A stretch of 38,286 nucleotides of DNA from Corallococcus exercitus (lineage in GTDB: Bacteria > Myxococcota > Myxococcia > Myxococcales > Myxococcaceae): NCBI RefSeq assembly GCF_003611585.1, contig NZ_RAVW01000033.1, forward strand, positions 1 through 38,286. Direction: 5' to 3'. Under the pieces are notes generated by a model, which had not been told where the DNA came from, made no database searches, and saw nothing but the letters and a program-made list of their open reading frames with translations. Made by a program: the position numbers and the translations under genes. This document shows positions 1-8,287 of the stretch, piece after piece; the first letter of the stretch is position 1; the number at the start of each line of letters is the position of its first letter.

Positions 1-1
1 G

Positions 2-1759
2 CCCCTGAAGGGCTTCCTGGCGGTGCCGCTGGTGGGACACGACGGCCGCAACCTGGGCCTGCTGCAGGTGTCCGACAAGGTGGAGGGCGACTTCGACGCG
101 GAGGACGAGACGGTCGCCGTGCAGCTGGCGCAGATGGCCAGCGTGGCGCTGGAGAACGCGCGCCTCTACGAGACGGCGCAGGCGGAGCGGCGCAACCTGT
201 TCGCGGTGCTCAAGCAGCTGCCGGCCGCCATCACCGTGCTGCGCGGGCCGGAGCTCGTCTTCGAGATGGCCAACGACCTGCGCCTGAAGCTCACCGGCTC
301 CCGGCCCCTGCTGGGGCTGCCCGTGCGCGAAGCCCTGCCGGAGCTGAGGGACCAGGGGCAGATTGCCCAGCTGGAGGAGGTCTACCGCACCGGACAGACC
401 TACCAGGGCCGCGAGATCCCCATGCGCCTGGGCCGGGACCAGGGGCAGGAGGCGCCCGAGGGCTACTTCAACCTCACCTTCCAGCCGCTGCTCAACGCGG
501 AGGGCAAGGTGGACGGCATCGTGTCCGTCACCTGGGAGGTGACGGAGCAGGTGCTGGCGCGCCGGCGCATCGAGGCGCTGGCCGCGGAGCTGAAGGAGCG
601 CGAGCAGCAGTTCCGCACGCTGGCGGACTCCATCCCGCAGCTGGCGTGGATGGCGGAGCCGGACGGACGCCTCTTCTGGTTCAACCAGCGCTGGTACGAC
701 TACACCGGGACGACGGCGGCGCAGGTGACGGAGAAGGACTGGAACGCGCTCATCGACCCGGAGGACGCCGAGCGCGTGCAGGCGCGCTTCAACGTGTCCC
801 TGCGCGAGGGGACGCTGTGGGAGGACCAGTTCCGGCTGCGCCGCGCGGACGGCAGCTACCGCTGGTTCCTGTCGCGCGCCATGCCCGTGCGGGACGGCGA
901 GGGGCGGATCGCCCGCTGGTTCGGCACCAACACGGACATCGACGACGAGCGCCGCACGCTGGAGAGCCTCAAGCAGGCGGAGGAGGAGATCCGCCACCTC
1001 AACACCGGCCTGGAGAAGCGCGTGCGCGAGCGCACCGCCCAGCTCCAGGAGGCGAACAAGGAGCTGGAGTCCTTCAGCTACTCCGTGTCGCACGACCTGC
1101 GCGCGCCCCTGCGCCACATCACCGGCTTCGCGCAGTTGCTGGAGCGGCGGGCCGGAGCGAAGCTGGACGACGTGGCGCGCGGCTACCTCACCACCATCGC
1201 GGGCGCGGCGAAGCAGGGCGGCACGCTGGTGGACGACCTGCTCGCGTTCTCCCGCATGGGCCGGGCGGAGCTGCGCCAGTCGCGGGTGGACCTGGGCCAG
1301 CTGGTGGAGGAGGCCCGGCGCGACCTGATGCCGGAGACCACCGGACGGCAGGTGGAGTGGCGGGTGGAAAGCCTGCCCACGGTGGAGGGTGACCCGGCGC
1401 TCCTGCGGCAGGTCATCCACAACCTGCTGGCCAATGCGTTGAAGTATACGCGTCCAAAGCCGGAGGCCCTCATCGAGGTGGGGGCGCGCGAGGCGGACGG
1501 TGAGGTCACCGTCTGGGTGCGCGACAACGGCGTGGGCTTCGAGATGCAGTACGTGGAAAAGCTGTTCGGCGTCTTCCAGCGCCTGCACACGGCCGAGGAG
1601 TTCGAGGGCACCGGCATCGGGCTCGCGAACGTGCGGCGCATCGTGTCGCGCCATGGTGGACGGACCTGGGCGGAGGGCGCCGTGGGGCAGGGCGCGACCT
1701 TCACCTTCACCCTGCCCCGCGCTTCTCCGGCGGAGAAGAAAGTCGAGACGCACGCGTGA
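2..1759 (+). CDS. Phytochrome-type sensor histidine kinase, 5' truncated
   Basis: The reading frame is open from base 2, so the gene starts before the window; the GTG at 23 is internal. In order I see the end of a GAF domain (to about base 180), a long helix, two PAS domains (about 190-550 and 600-950), a coiled linker, a HisKA dimerisation helix with the phospho-acceptor His codon at 1091-1093 (SYSVSHDLRAPLR), and a HATPase domain with an N box (HNLLANALKY), a DNGVGF G1 box and a GTGIGL G2 box. The phospho-acceptor region and the FGVFQRLH...EGTGIGL stretch are of the type found in Cph1-like bacteriophytochromes and relatives. It would autophosphorylate and pass phosphate to the small response regulator encoded immediately downstream. 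No membrane segment is visible in the part present. Whether the missing N-terminus binds a chromophore cannot be seen. Confidence 0.93.
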   Translation, partial: PLKGFLAVPLVGHDGRNLGLLQVSDKVEGDFDAEDETVAVQLAQMASVALENARLYETAQAERRNLFAVLKQLPAAITVLRGPELVFEMANDLRLKLTGSRPLLGLPVREALPELRDQGQIAQLEEVYRTGQTYQGREIPMRLGRDQGQEAPEGYFNLTFQPLLNAEGKVDGIVSVTWEVTEQVLARRRIEALAAELKEREQQFRTLADSIPQLAWMAEPDGRLFWFNQRWYDYTGTTAAQVTEKDWNALIDPEDAERVQARFNVSLREGTLWEDQFRLRRADGSYRWFLSRAMPVRDGEGRIARWFGTNTDIDDERRTLESLKQAEEEIRHLNTGLEKRVRERTAQLQEANKELESFSYSVSHDLRAPLRHITGFAQLLERRAGAKLDDVARGYLTTIAGAAKQGGTLVDDLLAFSRMGRAELRQSRVDLGQLVEEARRDLMPETTGRQVEWRVESLPTVEGDPALLRQVIHNLLANALKYTRPKPEALIEVGAREADGEVTVWVRDNGVGFEMQYVEKLFGVFQRLHTAEEFEGTGIGLANVRRIVSRHGGRTWAEGAVGQGATFTFTLPRASPAEKKVETHA

Positions 1760-2220
1760 TGGAGCTGAAGCGAATCCTCCTGGTGGAAGACAGCGCCAAC
1801 GACGTGGCGCTCACGCTGGCCGCGCTGGAAGAGGTGCACCTGGCCAACGAGGTGGTGGTGGTGCGCGACGGGCAGCAGGCGCTGGACTACCTCTTCCGCA
1901 AGGGCGAGTACGCGAACCGGCAGGACGGCCACCCGGCGGTGGTGCTGCTGGACCTGAAGCTGCCGAAGGTGGACGGGCTGGAGGTGCTGGAGAAGGTGAA
2001 GGGCGCCCCGGAGCTGAAGGCGGTGCCGGTGGTGATGCTCACCTCGTCGCGCGAGGAGCGGGACCTGGCGCGCAGCTACGGCCTGGGGGTGAACGCCTAC
2101 GTGGTGAAGCCCGTGGCCTTCCCGGACTTCGTGTCCGCGCTGCGCGAATTGGGGCTGTTCTGGGCGGTGGTGAACCAGCCGCCGCCGGGCTCGCCCGGCG
2201 CGACCGGAGCCCCGAAATGA
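1759..2220 (+). CDS. Single-domain response regulator, Rcp1-like
   Basis: A stand-alone receiver domain of 153 residues with no output domain. The acidic pocket is E10/D11, the phospho-acceptor is D65 in LLDLKLPKVDG, the conserved Thr/Ser is in VVMLTSS and the Lys is in VVKP. The insertion around DYLFRKGEY-NRQ is typical of Rcp1-type regulators that partner phytochrome-like kinases. The ATG at 1759 overlaps the kinase stop codon by one base (TGATG); a GTG one codon earlier is possible but less likely. The stop overlaps the next gene by four bases (ATGA). It probably relays phosphate between the two flanking kinases, or acts by protein-protein contact. Confidence 0.93.
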   Translation: MELKRILLVEDSANDVALTLAALEEVHLANEVVVVRDGQQALDYLFRKGEYANRQDGHPAVVLLDLKLPKVDGLEVLEKVKGAPELKAVPVVMLTSSREERDLARSYGLGVNAYVVKPVAFPDFVSALRELGLFWAVVNQPPPGSPGATGAPK

Positions 2221-3785
2221 ACGCACGCGGCAATGCCGCTCGGGACCTGACGCCCCTGCCTTCGACGGAGCGGCCCCTGTCCATCCTCCTGCTGGAGGAC
2301 AGCCCGCTGGACGCGCAGTTGGTGGCCGCGCAGCTGGAGGAGGGCGGACTGCCTTCGACGCTGGAGTGCGTGCAGGGCCGGACGGCCTTCGTCGCGGCGC
2401 TGGAGAAGGGGCGGTTCGACCTCATCCTGTCGGACTACAACGTGCCGGGCTTCGACGGGATGAGCGCGCTGGAGGCGGCGCAGGCCGTGTGTCCGGACAC
2501 GCCGTTCCTCTTCGTGTCCGGCGCGCTGGGCGAGGACCGCGCCATCGAGCTGCTCAAGCGCGGCGCCACGGACTACGTGCTCAAGGACCGGCTGGAGCGG
2601 CTGGGCCCCAGCGTGCGGCGGGCGCTGCGCGAGGCGGAAGGGGTGCGGCTGCGCAAGCGCACGGAGGAGGCGCTGCGCCAGTCCGAGGAGCGCTACCAGC
2701 TGGTGGCGCACGCGAGCTTCGACGCCATCTGGGACCTGGACCTCCAGACGGACGCGATGCACTGGATTGGCGACGCGACGGAGGAGGTCTTCGGCTTCCC
2801 CCTGGAAGAGGTGGGCGCGGAGGCGGCGTGGTGGCGCCGGCACATCCACGGCGAGGACCGGGAGCGGGTGCTGGCGGGCCTGCAGCAGGCATTCGATTCG
2901 GACGAGGACCGGTGGCAGGACGAGTACCGCGTGCTGCGCAAGGACGGGGCGTACGCGTACGTGGCGGCGCAGGGCTCCATCCTGCGCGGGGCGAACGGGA
3001 AGGCGCGGCGCATCGTGGGTGCCATGCGCGACATCACGGAGCGGCGGCGGGCGGAGGAGGAGCGGCAGAAGCTGGTGCACGAGGCGCAGGCGCGCGTGGA
3101 GTTCGAGCAGCAGCTCATTGGCATCGTGAGCCACGACCTGCGCAACCCCCTGAGCGCCATCCTCACCGGCGCGTCGCTGATGCTGCGGCGCGACGACATC
3201 CAGCCCTGGCACGCGAAGGCGGCGGCGCGCATCCTGTCCGCGTCGGAGCGGGCCACGCGGATGATCCGCGACCTGCTGGACTTCACGCAGGCGCGCATGG
3301 GCGGAGGCATCCCGGTGCACGCGGCGCCGTGCGACTTCCACGCGCTCATGTTGCAGGTGGTGGAGGAGGCGCGCACGGCGCACCCGGAGCGCACCATCCA
3401 GATGGAGCAGGTGGGGGACGGTCAGGGGTCGTGGGATTCCGACCGGATGGCGCAGGTGCTGTCCAACATCCTGGGCAACGCGCTGAAGTACAGCCCGGAG
3501 GACACGCCGGTGCGCGTGGAGAGCCGGGGCGAGCCGGACGCCATCGTGGTGCACGTGCGCAACGGGGGCGACCCCATTCCCCCGGAGATGCTGCCGCGCA
3601 TCTTCGAGCCGCTCCAGCGCGGGACGACGGCGGGCCGCTCCGAGCGCAGCATCGGGCTGGGGCTCTACATCGTGCGGCAGCTGGTGCTGGCGCACGGTGG
3701 GACGGTGGACGCGCAGTCGTCCGCGGCGGAGGGCACGGTGTTCACCGTGCGCCTGCCGCGCGTTCCCGTGCGGGACATGCCGTAA
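2217..3785 (+). CDS. REC-PAS sensor histidine kinase
   Basis: This 522-residue protein has an N-terminal receiver domain (about residues 22-140; phospho-acceptor D73 in LILSDYNVPG, Lys in DYVLKDRL), a PAS/PAC domain (about 160-285), HisKA with phospho-acceptor H306 (GIVSHDLRNPLS) and a HATPase domain (N box LSNILGNALKY, later GLGLYIVRQL). The G1 box reads VRNGGDPIP, with Asn where many kinases have Asp, a variant I know from other kinases. There are no membrane segments, so it is a cytoplasmic kinase that could be controlled by phosphorylation of its own receiver. The start is the ATG of the ATGA overlap with the response regulator gene, so all three signalling genes look translationally coupled. 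Confidence 0.93.
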   Translation: MNARGNAARDLTPLPSTERPLSILLLEDSPLDAQLVAAQLEEGGLPSTLECVQGRTAFVAALEKGRFDLILSDYNVPGFDGMSALEAAQAVCPDTPFLFVSGALGEDRAIELLKRGATDYVLKDRLERLGPSVRRALREAEGVRLRKRTEEALRQSEERYQLVAHASFDAIWDLDLQTDAMHWIGDATEEVFGFPLEEVGAEAAWWRRHIHGEDRERVLAGLQQAFDSDEDRWQDEYRVLRKDGAYAYVAAQGSILRGANGKARRIVGAMRDITERRRAEEERQKLVHEAQARVEFEQQLIGIVSHDLRNPLSAILTGASLMLRRDDIQPWHAKAAARILSASERATRMIRDLLDFTQARMGGGIPVHAAPCDFHALMLQVVEEARTAHPERTIQMEQVGDGQGSWDSDRMAQVLSNILGNALKYSPEDTPVRVESRGEPDAIVVHVRNGGDPIPPEMLPRIFEPLQRGTTAGRSERSIGLGLYIVRQLVLAHGGTVDAQSSAAEGTVFTVRLPRVPVRDMP

Positions 3786-3837
3786 CTGTTGTTGCCGGGT
3801 TGCAGTTGTTTCGTGGCATCAAGTGGAAGGTGGACGC

Positions 3838-4488
3838 ATGTCGAAGCCGCTGGAAGTCGTGAACGCCGTCCTGGACGCGGGCTTCGAGGGCCTGGGGCCG
3901 CTGTGCAGCGCGACGGGGCTGGCGGACGAGTACCTGCGGGACGCGCGCTACGCGAACCACGAGGCGCGCATCGATTCGCTCATCCACTGGGAGACGGGGA
4001 AGCTGTTCACCACGGGCTTCCTGTCCGGGCTGGGCGGCCTGCTCACGCTGCCGGTGTCGCTGCCCGCGGGCCTGGGCGTGTCGTGGGCGGTGCAGGCGCG
4101 GCTGGTGGGCGCCATCGCTCGCATCCATGGGCATGACGTGGAGGAGGACCGCGTGCGGACCCTCACGTTGCTGGCCATCGTGGGGGACATTGGCAAGGAA
4201 GTGGTGAAGCAGGCCGGCATCGAAGTCAGCCAGCAGCTGGGCATGCGCGCGCTGGAGGCCGTGCCGAAGCATGCGCTCAGCGGCATCAACCGCGCGGTGG
4301 GCTTCCGGCTGGTGAGCAAGGCGTCGCAGAAGGGCGTCGTGAACCTGTCCAAGGTGGTGCCGCTGGCCGGTGGGCTGGTGGGCGGCGCGGTGGATGCGCT
4401 CGCGTGCCGCGCGGTGGGGGCCACGGCCCGGCGGCTGTTCTCGCCGGGGCCGGTCTCCGTGCCGGTGCCGGGCATGTCACCTGGATGA
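3838..4488 (+). CDS. EcsC-family protein
   Basis: This 216-residue protein matches the general pattern of the EcsC family: an amphipathic, Gly/Ala-rich central segment (TGFLSGLGGLLTLPVSLPAG), an Arg/Glu helix region with IGDIGKEVVKQAG, and a final VPLAGGLVGGAVDA motif. The founding Bacillus protein EcsC belongs to an ABC transporter locus, but the biochemical role of the family is not established. The ATG at 3838 has a GAAGGTGG ribosome-binding site just upstream. It lies 52 bases after the kinase operon and 56 bases before the ABC importer, so its link to either is uncertain. The family assignment is from recalled motifs. Confidence 0.75.
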   Translation: MSKPLEVVNAVLDAGFEGLGPLCSATGLADEYLRDARYANHEARIDSLIHWETGKLFTTGFLSGLGGLLTLPVSLPAGLGVSWAVQARLVGAIARIHGHDVEEDRVRTLTLLAIVGDIGKEVVKQAGIEVSQQLGMRALEAVPKHALSGINRAVGFRLVSKASQKGVVNLSKVVPLAGGLVGGAVDALACRAVGATARRLFSPGPVSVPVPGMSPG

Positions 4489-4544
4489 CCGGGCGCGGGG
4501 CTTGTCGTTGACGGTGGGCCTTCGCGCTGGAGTCATCCGGGCGC

Positions 4545-5828
4545 ATGGGCCGCCTCCTTGTCCTCCTCGTCGCGCTGGGCCTCGCTGTGGGAGGGTGCCG
4601 GCGCTCGTCCGAGGAGGCGGGCACCGGAGGCCGCACGCGCATCGTCTTCAAGTTCCAGCCGCTGTGGGGGGACCCGAAGCCGTTCCGTGAGCTGCTGGCG
4701 CAATACGAGCGCGCGAATCCGGACGTGGAGCTGGTGACGGAGGCGCTGCCCAACTCGTCGGACCTGGCGCACCAGTTCTTCCTCACGTCGTTGCAGGGCG
4801 GGGCCACGGACTTCGACGTGCTGGTGGCGGACGTCGTCTGGGTGCCGGAGTTCGCTCGCGCGGGCTGGGTGGCGGACCTGTCCGAGGACTTCCCTCCCGC
4901 GCGCCTGCGCGAGGAGTTCCTGCCCGGGCCCGTGGACGCCGTCGTGATGAACGGCCGCACGTACGCGGTGCCCTGGTACGTGGACGTGGGCGTCCTCTAC
5001 TACCGCACGGACCTGGTGCCTCGCGCGCCGCGCACCTACGAGGAGCTGCGGCGCTTCACCCGCGACGCGATGGCGAAGGTGCCCGGCATCCAGGGCTACG
5101 TGTGGCAGGGCCGGCAATACGAAGGCCTGACCTGCAACGTGTACGAGGCCATCTGGGGCCACGGTGGGCAGTCGCTGGGGCCGGACGGGCGCGTGCTCCT
5201 GGAGACGGAAGCCGCGCGCGAGGCGCTGGCGTACCTGCATGGGCTCATCGCGGACGGACTGTCGCCTCCGACGGTCACGGGCTTCGGCGAGGAGGAGTCG
5301 CGGCGCGTGTTCCAGGAGGGGCGCGCGGTGTTCATGCGCAACTGGCCCTATGCGTGGAGCGAGGCGCAGGCGGAGGGCTCTCCCATCCGGGGCAAGGTGG
5401 GCATCGCGCCGCTGCCGACGAAGGATGGACAGCCGGGGTGGGGGACGCTGGGCGGATGGCAGCTGGCGGTGAACGCGCACGTGTCGCCCGCGCGGCGCAA
5501 GGCCGCGGCCCGGCTCATCGAGCACCTGACGTCACCGGAGGCGAACCGCGTGCTGGCGCTGCACTACGCGCGCAACCCGCCGAGGCTCGCGCTGTATGAC
5601 GACCCGCAGCTGCGCGCCGAGGAGCCCTTCATCGCGAGCCTGAAGGAGGCGCTGGTGCGCGCGCGGCCCCGGCCGGTGACGCCGTACTACCTGCTCATCG
5701 CGGACGTGCTCCAGAGCGAGTTCTCCGCCGCCGTGGCGGGGCTGCGGACTCCGGAGGAGTCGCTCACGCGCGCGCAGAAGCAGGTGGATCACCTGACGGG
5801 TGAGCAGCCGAAGGAGGAGGCGGAGTGA
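4545..5828 (+). CDS. Sugar ABC transporter substrate-binding lipoprotein
   Basis: A 427-residue family 1 extracellular solute-binding protein, the class that includes MalE and the trehalose-binding LpqY/ThuE group. The N-terminus is a lipoprotein signal ending in LAVGGC with the modified Cys at position 18. Diagnostic regions are DFDVLVADVVWVPEFA, the NGRTYAVPWYVDVGVLYYR hinge region, GRAVFMRNWPYAW, and GTLGGWQLAVN. It would capture an oligosaccharide in the periplasm for the two permeases encoded next; the substrate cannot be deduced, although trehalose or maltose is plausible. The stop overlaps the next gene (GTGA). A poor TTGACG / AGTCAT promoter-like pair sits at 4508-4536, just before the start; I would not rely on it. 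Confidence 0.92.
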   Translation: MGRLLVLLVALGLAVGGCRRSSEEAGTGGRTRIVFKFQPLWGDPKPFRELLAQYERANPDVELVTEALPNSSDLAHQFFLTSLQGGATDFDVLVADVVWVPEFARAGWVADLSEDFPPARLREEFLPGPVDAVVMNGRTYAVPWYVDVGVLYYRTDLVPRAPRTYEELRRFTRDAMAKVPGIQGYVWQGRQYEGLTCNVYEAIWGHGGQSLGPDGRVLLETEAAREALAYLHGLIADGLSPPTVTGFGEEESRRVFQEGRAVFMRNWPYAWSEAQAEGSPIRGKVGIAPLPTKDGQPGWGTLGGWQLAVNAHVSPARRKAAARLIEHLTSPEANRVLALHYARNPPRLALYDDPQLRAEEPFIASLKEALVRARPRPVTPYYLLIADVLQSEFSAAVAGLRTPEESLTRAQKQVDHLTGEQPKEEAE

Positions 5829-6703
5829 GGGGCGCGGGTTCTCAGGCGCGGGAGCGGCGGCAGGCGTACCTGCTGGTGGCGCCGGCCGTGTTGGTGCTGA
5901 CGGTGGTGGCGCTGTACCCGGTGCTGGCGGCGGTGTGGCTGAGCCTGCACCGCTTCATCCTGGTGTTCGGCGAGCGGCGCTTCACGGGGGTGGAGAACTA
6001 CGTCTACCTGGTGGGGGACGTGCGCTTCTGGTCCGCGCTGGGAAACACGGCGTACTTCACGGCGGTGGCGGTGACGGTGGAGCTGTTGCTCGCCGTGCCG
6101 CTGGCGCTGCTGCTCAACCGCGCGTTTCCGGGGCGCGGGTTGTTGCGCGCGTCGGTGCTGGTGCCCTGGGCGATTCCCACGGTGGTGAGCGCCCGGCTGT
6201 GGGCGTGGATGTTCAACCCGGACTACGGGCTCATCAACCGGATGCTGGGGGGCGCGGAGGTGAACTGGCTGGGGGCGCCGGGGTATGCGCTGCACGCGGC
6301 CATCCTGGTGGACGTGTGGAAGACGACGCCCTTCGTGGCGCTGCTGGTGCTGGCGGGGCTGCAGGGCATTCCGGAGGACCTCTACAAGGCGGCGCGCGTG
6401 GACGGGGCGTCGGGGTGGCGGCAGTTCCGGTCCATCACGCTGCCGTTGCTGAAGCCCGCGCTGCTGCTGGCGGTGCTGTTCCGGTCGCTGGATGCGTTCC
6501 GCGTGTTCGACGCCATCTACGTCCTGACGGAGGGCGGGCCGGCGAACACGACGGAGACGCTGAGCATCTACGCGTACAAGACGCTGATGCGCTCCGGGGA
6601 CTTCGGGTACGGCAGTGCGCTGTCGGTGGCGACGTTCCTGTGCGTGGTGCTGTTGGCGGTGGTGTGGCTGCGCTGGTTGGGGCGCGAGGAGGGGCGGCGA
6701 TGA
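5825..6703 (+). CDS. Sugar ABC transporter permease, MalF/SugA type
   Basis: A 292-residue membrane protein with six hydrophobic segments, the first at about residues 15-38. The EAA loop that docks to the transporter ATPase reads EDLYKAARVDGASGWRQF followed by ITLPLLKPA. The GTG start lies in a four-base overlap with the binding-protein gene, and the stop overlaps the next permease by four bases (ATGA), so the operon is compact and translationally coupled. It forms half of the membrane channel of a carbohydrate importer (CUT1 type). Confidence 0.93.
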   Translation: MRGAGSQARERRQAYLLVAPAVLVLTVVALYPVLAAVWLSLHRFILVFGERRFTGVENYVYLVGDVRFWSALGNTAYFTAVAVTVELLLAVPLALLLNRAFPGRGLLRASVLVPWAIPTVVSARLWAWMFNPDYGLINRMLGGAEVNWLGAPGYALHAAILVDVWKTTPFVALLVLAGLQGIPEDLYKAARVDGASGWRQFRSITLPLLKPALLLAVLFRSLDAFRVFDAIYVLTEGGPANTTETLSIYAYKTLMRSGDFGYGSALSVATFLCVVLLAVVWLRWLGREEGRR

Positions 6704-7509
6704 AGCGGCCGGGGCTGGGCACGGCGCTGGCCGTGGTGGCGTTCCTCACGTTCTTCCTGGGGCCGTTCCTGTGGCAGGTGCTGACGAGCCTGTGGCCGGA
6801 CGGCGAGCTGACCCGGCCGTGGCCTTCGCACCTGACAGGGGCGAACTACGAGAGCGTGTTGTTCGGGCGGCCGTTCCTGTGGGCGGTGTTGAACTCGCTG
6901 GTGGTGGCGACGCTGACGACGGTGTTCTGTCTCACGGTGGGCGCGTCCGCGGCGTTCGCGTTGGCGAAGCTGGAGTTCCGGGGGAGGGGGCTGCTGCTGT
7001 CCGCGGCGCTGGGCGTGTCGATGTTCCCGCCCATCGCGACGGTGAGCCCGCTGTACCTCATCCTCAACGCGGTGGGGCTCCGGGACAGTCTGGTGGGGCT
7101 GGCGCTGCCGTACACGACGTTCGCGCTGCCCCTGACGTTGTGGGTGCTGACGTCGTTCTTCCGCCAGCTGCCGGATGAGTTGTATCGAGCGGCACGGGTG
7201 GACGGGTGCACGCCGGTGGGCGCGTTCCGGAGGGTGCTGTTGCCCCTGGCGGCGCCGGGGCTGGCGACGACGGCCATCCTGGTCTTCATCTTCGCGTGGA
7301 ACGAGTTCCTCTACGCGCTGACGTTCCTGTCCACGCCGGAGAAGCGCACGGTGCCGGTGGCCATCAGCCTCTTCGCCAGCGAGTACAAGGAACCGTGGGG
7401 AGAGATCGCCGCCGCGTCGGTGGTGGCGACGCTGCCACTGGTGGTGCTCACGGTGCTGTTCCAGCGGCGCATCGTGTCCGGGCTTACAGCTGGCGCGGTG
7501 AAGGAGTAG
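6700..7509 (+). CDS. Sugar ABC transporter permease, MalG/SugB type
   Basis: A 269-residue inner-membrane protein, the second half of the importer channel. It has six hydrophobic segments and the EAA loop DELYRAARVDGCTPVGAF followed by VLLPLAAPG. The segment FIFAWNEFLYALTFL and the following TVPVAISLF are typical of MalG-type permeases. It is the last gene of the importer operon. No ATP-binding subunit follows; the next gene is on the other strand seven bases away, so a shared MsmX/UgpC-like ATPase encoded elsewhere is expected. Confidence 0.93.
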   Translation: MKRPGLGTALAVVAFLTFFLGPFLWQVLTSLWPDGELTRPWPSHLTGANYESVLFGRPFLWAVLNSLVVATLTTVFCLTVGASAAFALAKLEFRGRGLLLSAALGVSMFPPIATVSPLYLILNAVGLRDSLVGLALPYTTFALPLTLWVLTSFFRQLPDELYRAARVDGCTPVGAFRRVLLPLAAPGLATTAILVFIFAWNEFLYALTFLSTPEKRTVPVAISLFASEYKEPWGEIAAASVVATLPLVVLTVLFQRRIVSGLTAGAVKE

Positions 7510-7516
7510 GCGAGGG

Positions 7517-8173
7517 CTACCGGCCTACCGCATCCACCTCCGCCCAGAGGCGCTTGCCTTCGAGCGCCGTGTCCAACGGCGCGCGGCGTTCAGCGATGCG
7601 CAGCAGCACCGCGGCCAGTTGATCCAGGTGCATGGGCTTCAGGTTGCTCAGCATCGGCAGCTTGCCCAGGGCGTGCAGGATGCCGGGCGGGGCGTGGTAT
7701 TCGCCCTCCAGCGCGGGCGGGCGCACCATCGTGTAGGGGATGCCGCTCTCGCGGACGATGCGCTCCGCTTCCGCCTTGGCCTTGAGGTACGCGCCCACCG
7801 GGCTCCCCGCTCCCACCGCCGTGAGCAGCACGAAGTGGTCCACGCCCGCCGCCTTCGCCGCGTCCACCAGCTGCCGCGTGGTGCCGATGTCGCTCGTCTC
7901 GTAGGTGTCCCCGGCCGCGAAGCGCTTGCGCATCGTGCCGATGAGCTGGAGCACCGTCGTGCTGCCCTTCATCGCCTCCACCAGCGCGGGCCCGTCCGCC
8001 AGCTCCAGCACCGCCTTCTTCGGCCAGGTGTTCGCGGGCTCCGTGTTCGCGCTCCTGGGCCGCACGTGCGGCGTCACGGCGATGCCCTTCGCCAGGGCCT
8101 GCCGCATCAGCGTGCGGCCCGTCGCGCCCGTGGCGCCCGCGACGAAGAGATGACGAGGAGCTGCGCTGCTCAT
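7517..8173 (-). CDS. NAD(P)-binding atypical short-chain dehydrogenase
   Basis: This 218-residue protein starts at the ATG at 8173, giving MSSAAPRHLFVAGATGATGR. GATGATGR is the nucleotide-binding loop of NmrA/atypical SDR proteins. Later landmarks are VLQLIGTMRKRF, VDHFVLLTAVGAGSP, a YLKAKAEAERIVRESG helix that holds the Tyr-x3-Lys pair, and YTMVRPPALEGEY. Such proteins are oxidoreductases, epimerases or NAD(P)H sensors; the substrate cannot be predicted. A longer frame to 8227 exists, but the Arg/Gly-rich extension looks non-native. The stop lies seven bases from that of the ABC permease, in a convergent arrangement. Confidence 0.85.
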   Translation of the reverse strand: MSSAAPRHLFVAGATGATGRTLMRQALAKGIAVTPHVRPRSANTEPANTWPKKAVLELADGPALVEAMKGSTTVLQLIGTMRKRFAAGDTYETSDIGTTRQLVDAAKAAGVDHFVLLTAVGAGSPVGAYLKAKAEAERIVRESGIPYTMVRPPALEGEYHAPPGILHALGKLPMLSNLKPMHLDQLAAVLLRIAERRAPLDTALEGKRLWAEVDAVGR

Positions 8174-8287
8174 GGCGATGCCTCCCGGACCGCGACCCGC
8201 ACGGCCCCTGGAGCGCTTCTTGAGCACACGGCCCCACCGCTTGCCCAGTGTTTCCCGGGGCCGCGCGTGAAACCGGACAGCGGATGC

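Noticed and set aside
1500-2216. Upstream extension of the REC-PAS kinase frame to 1500
   Set aside because: This part overlaps the histidine kinase and response regulator genes and is Ala/Arg/Gly-rich shadow sequence; the ATGA overlap at 2217 is the natural start.
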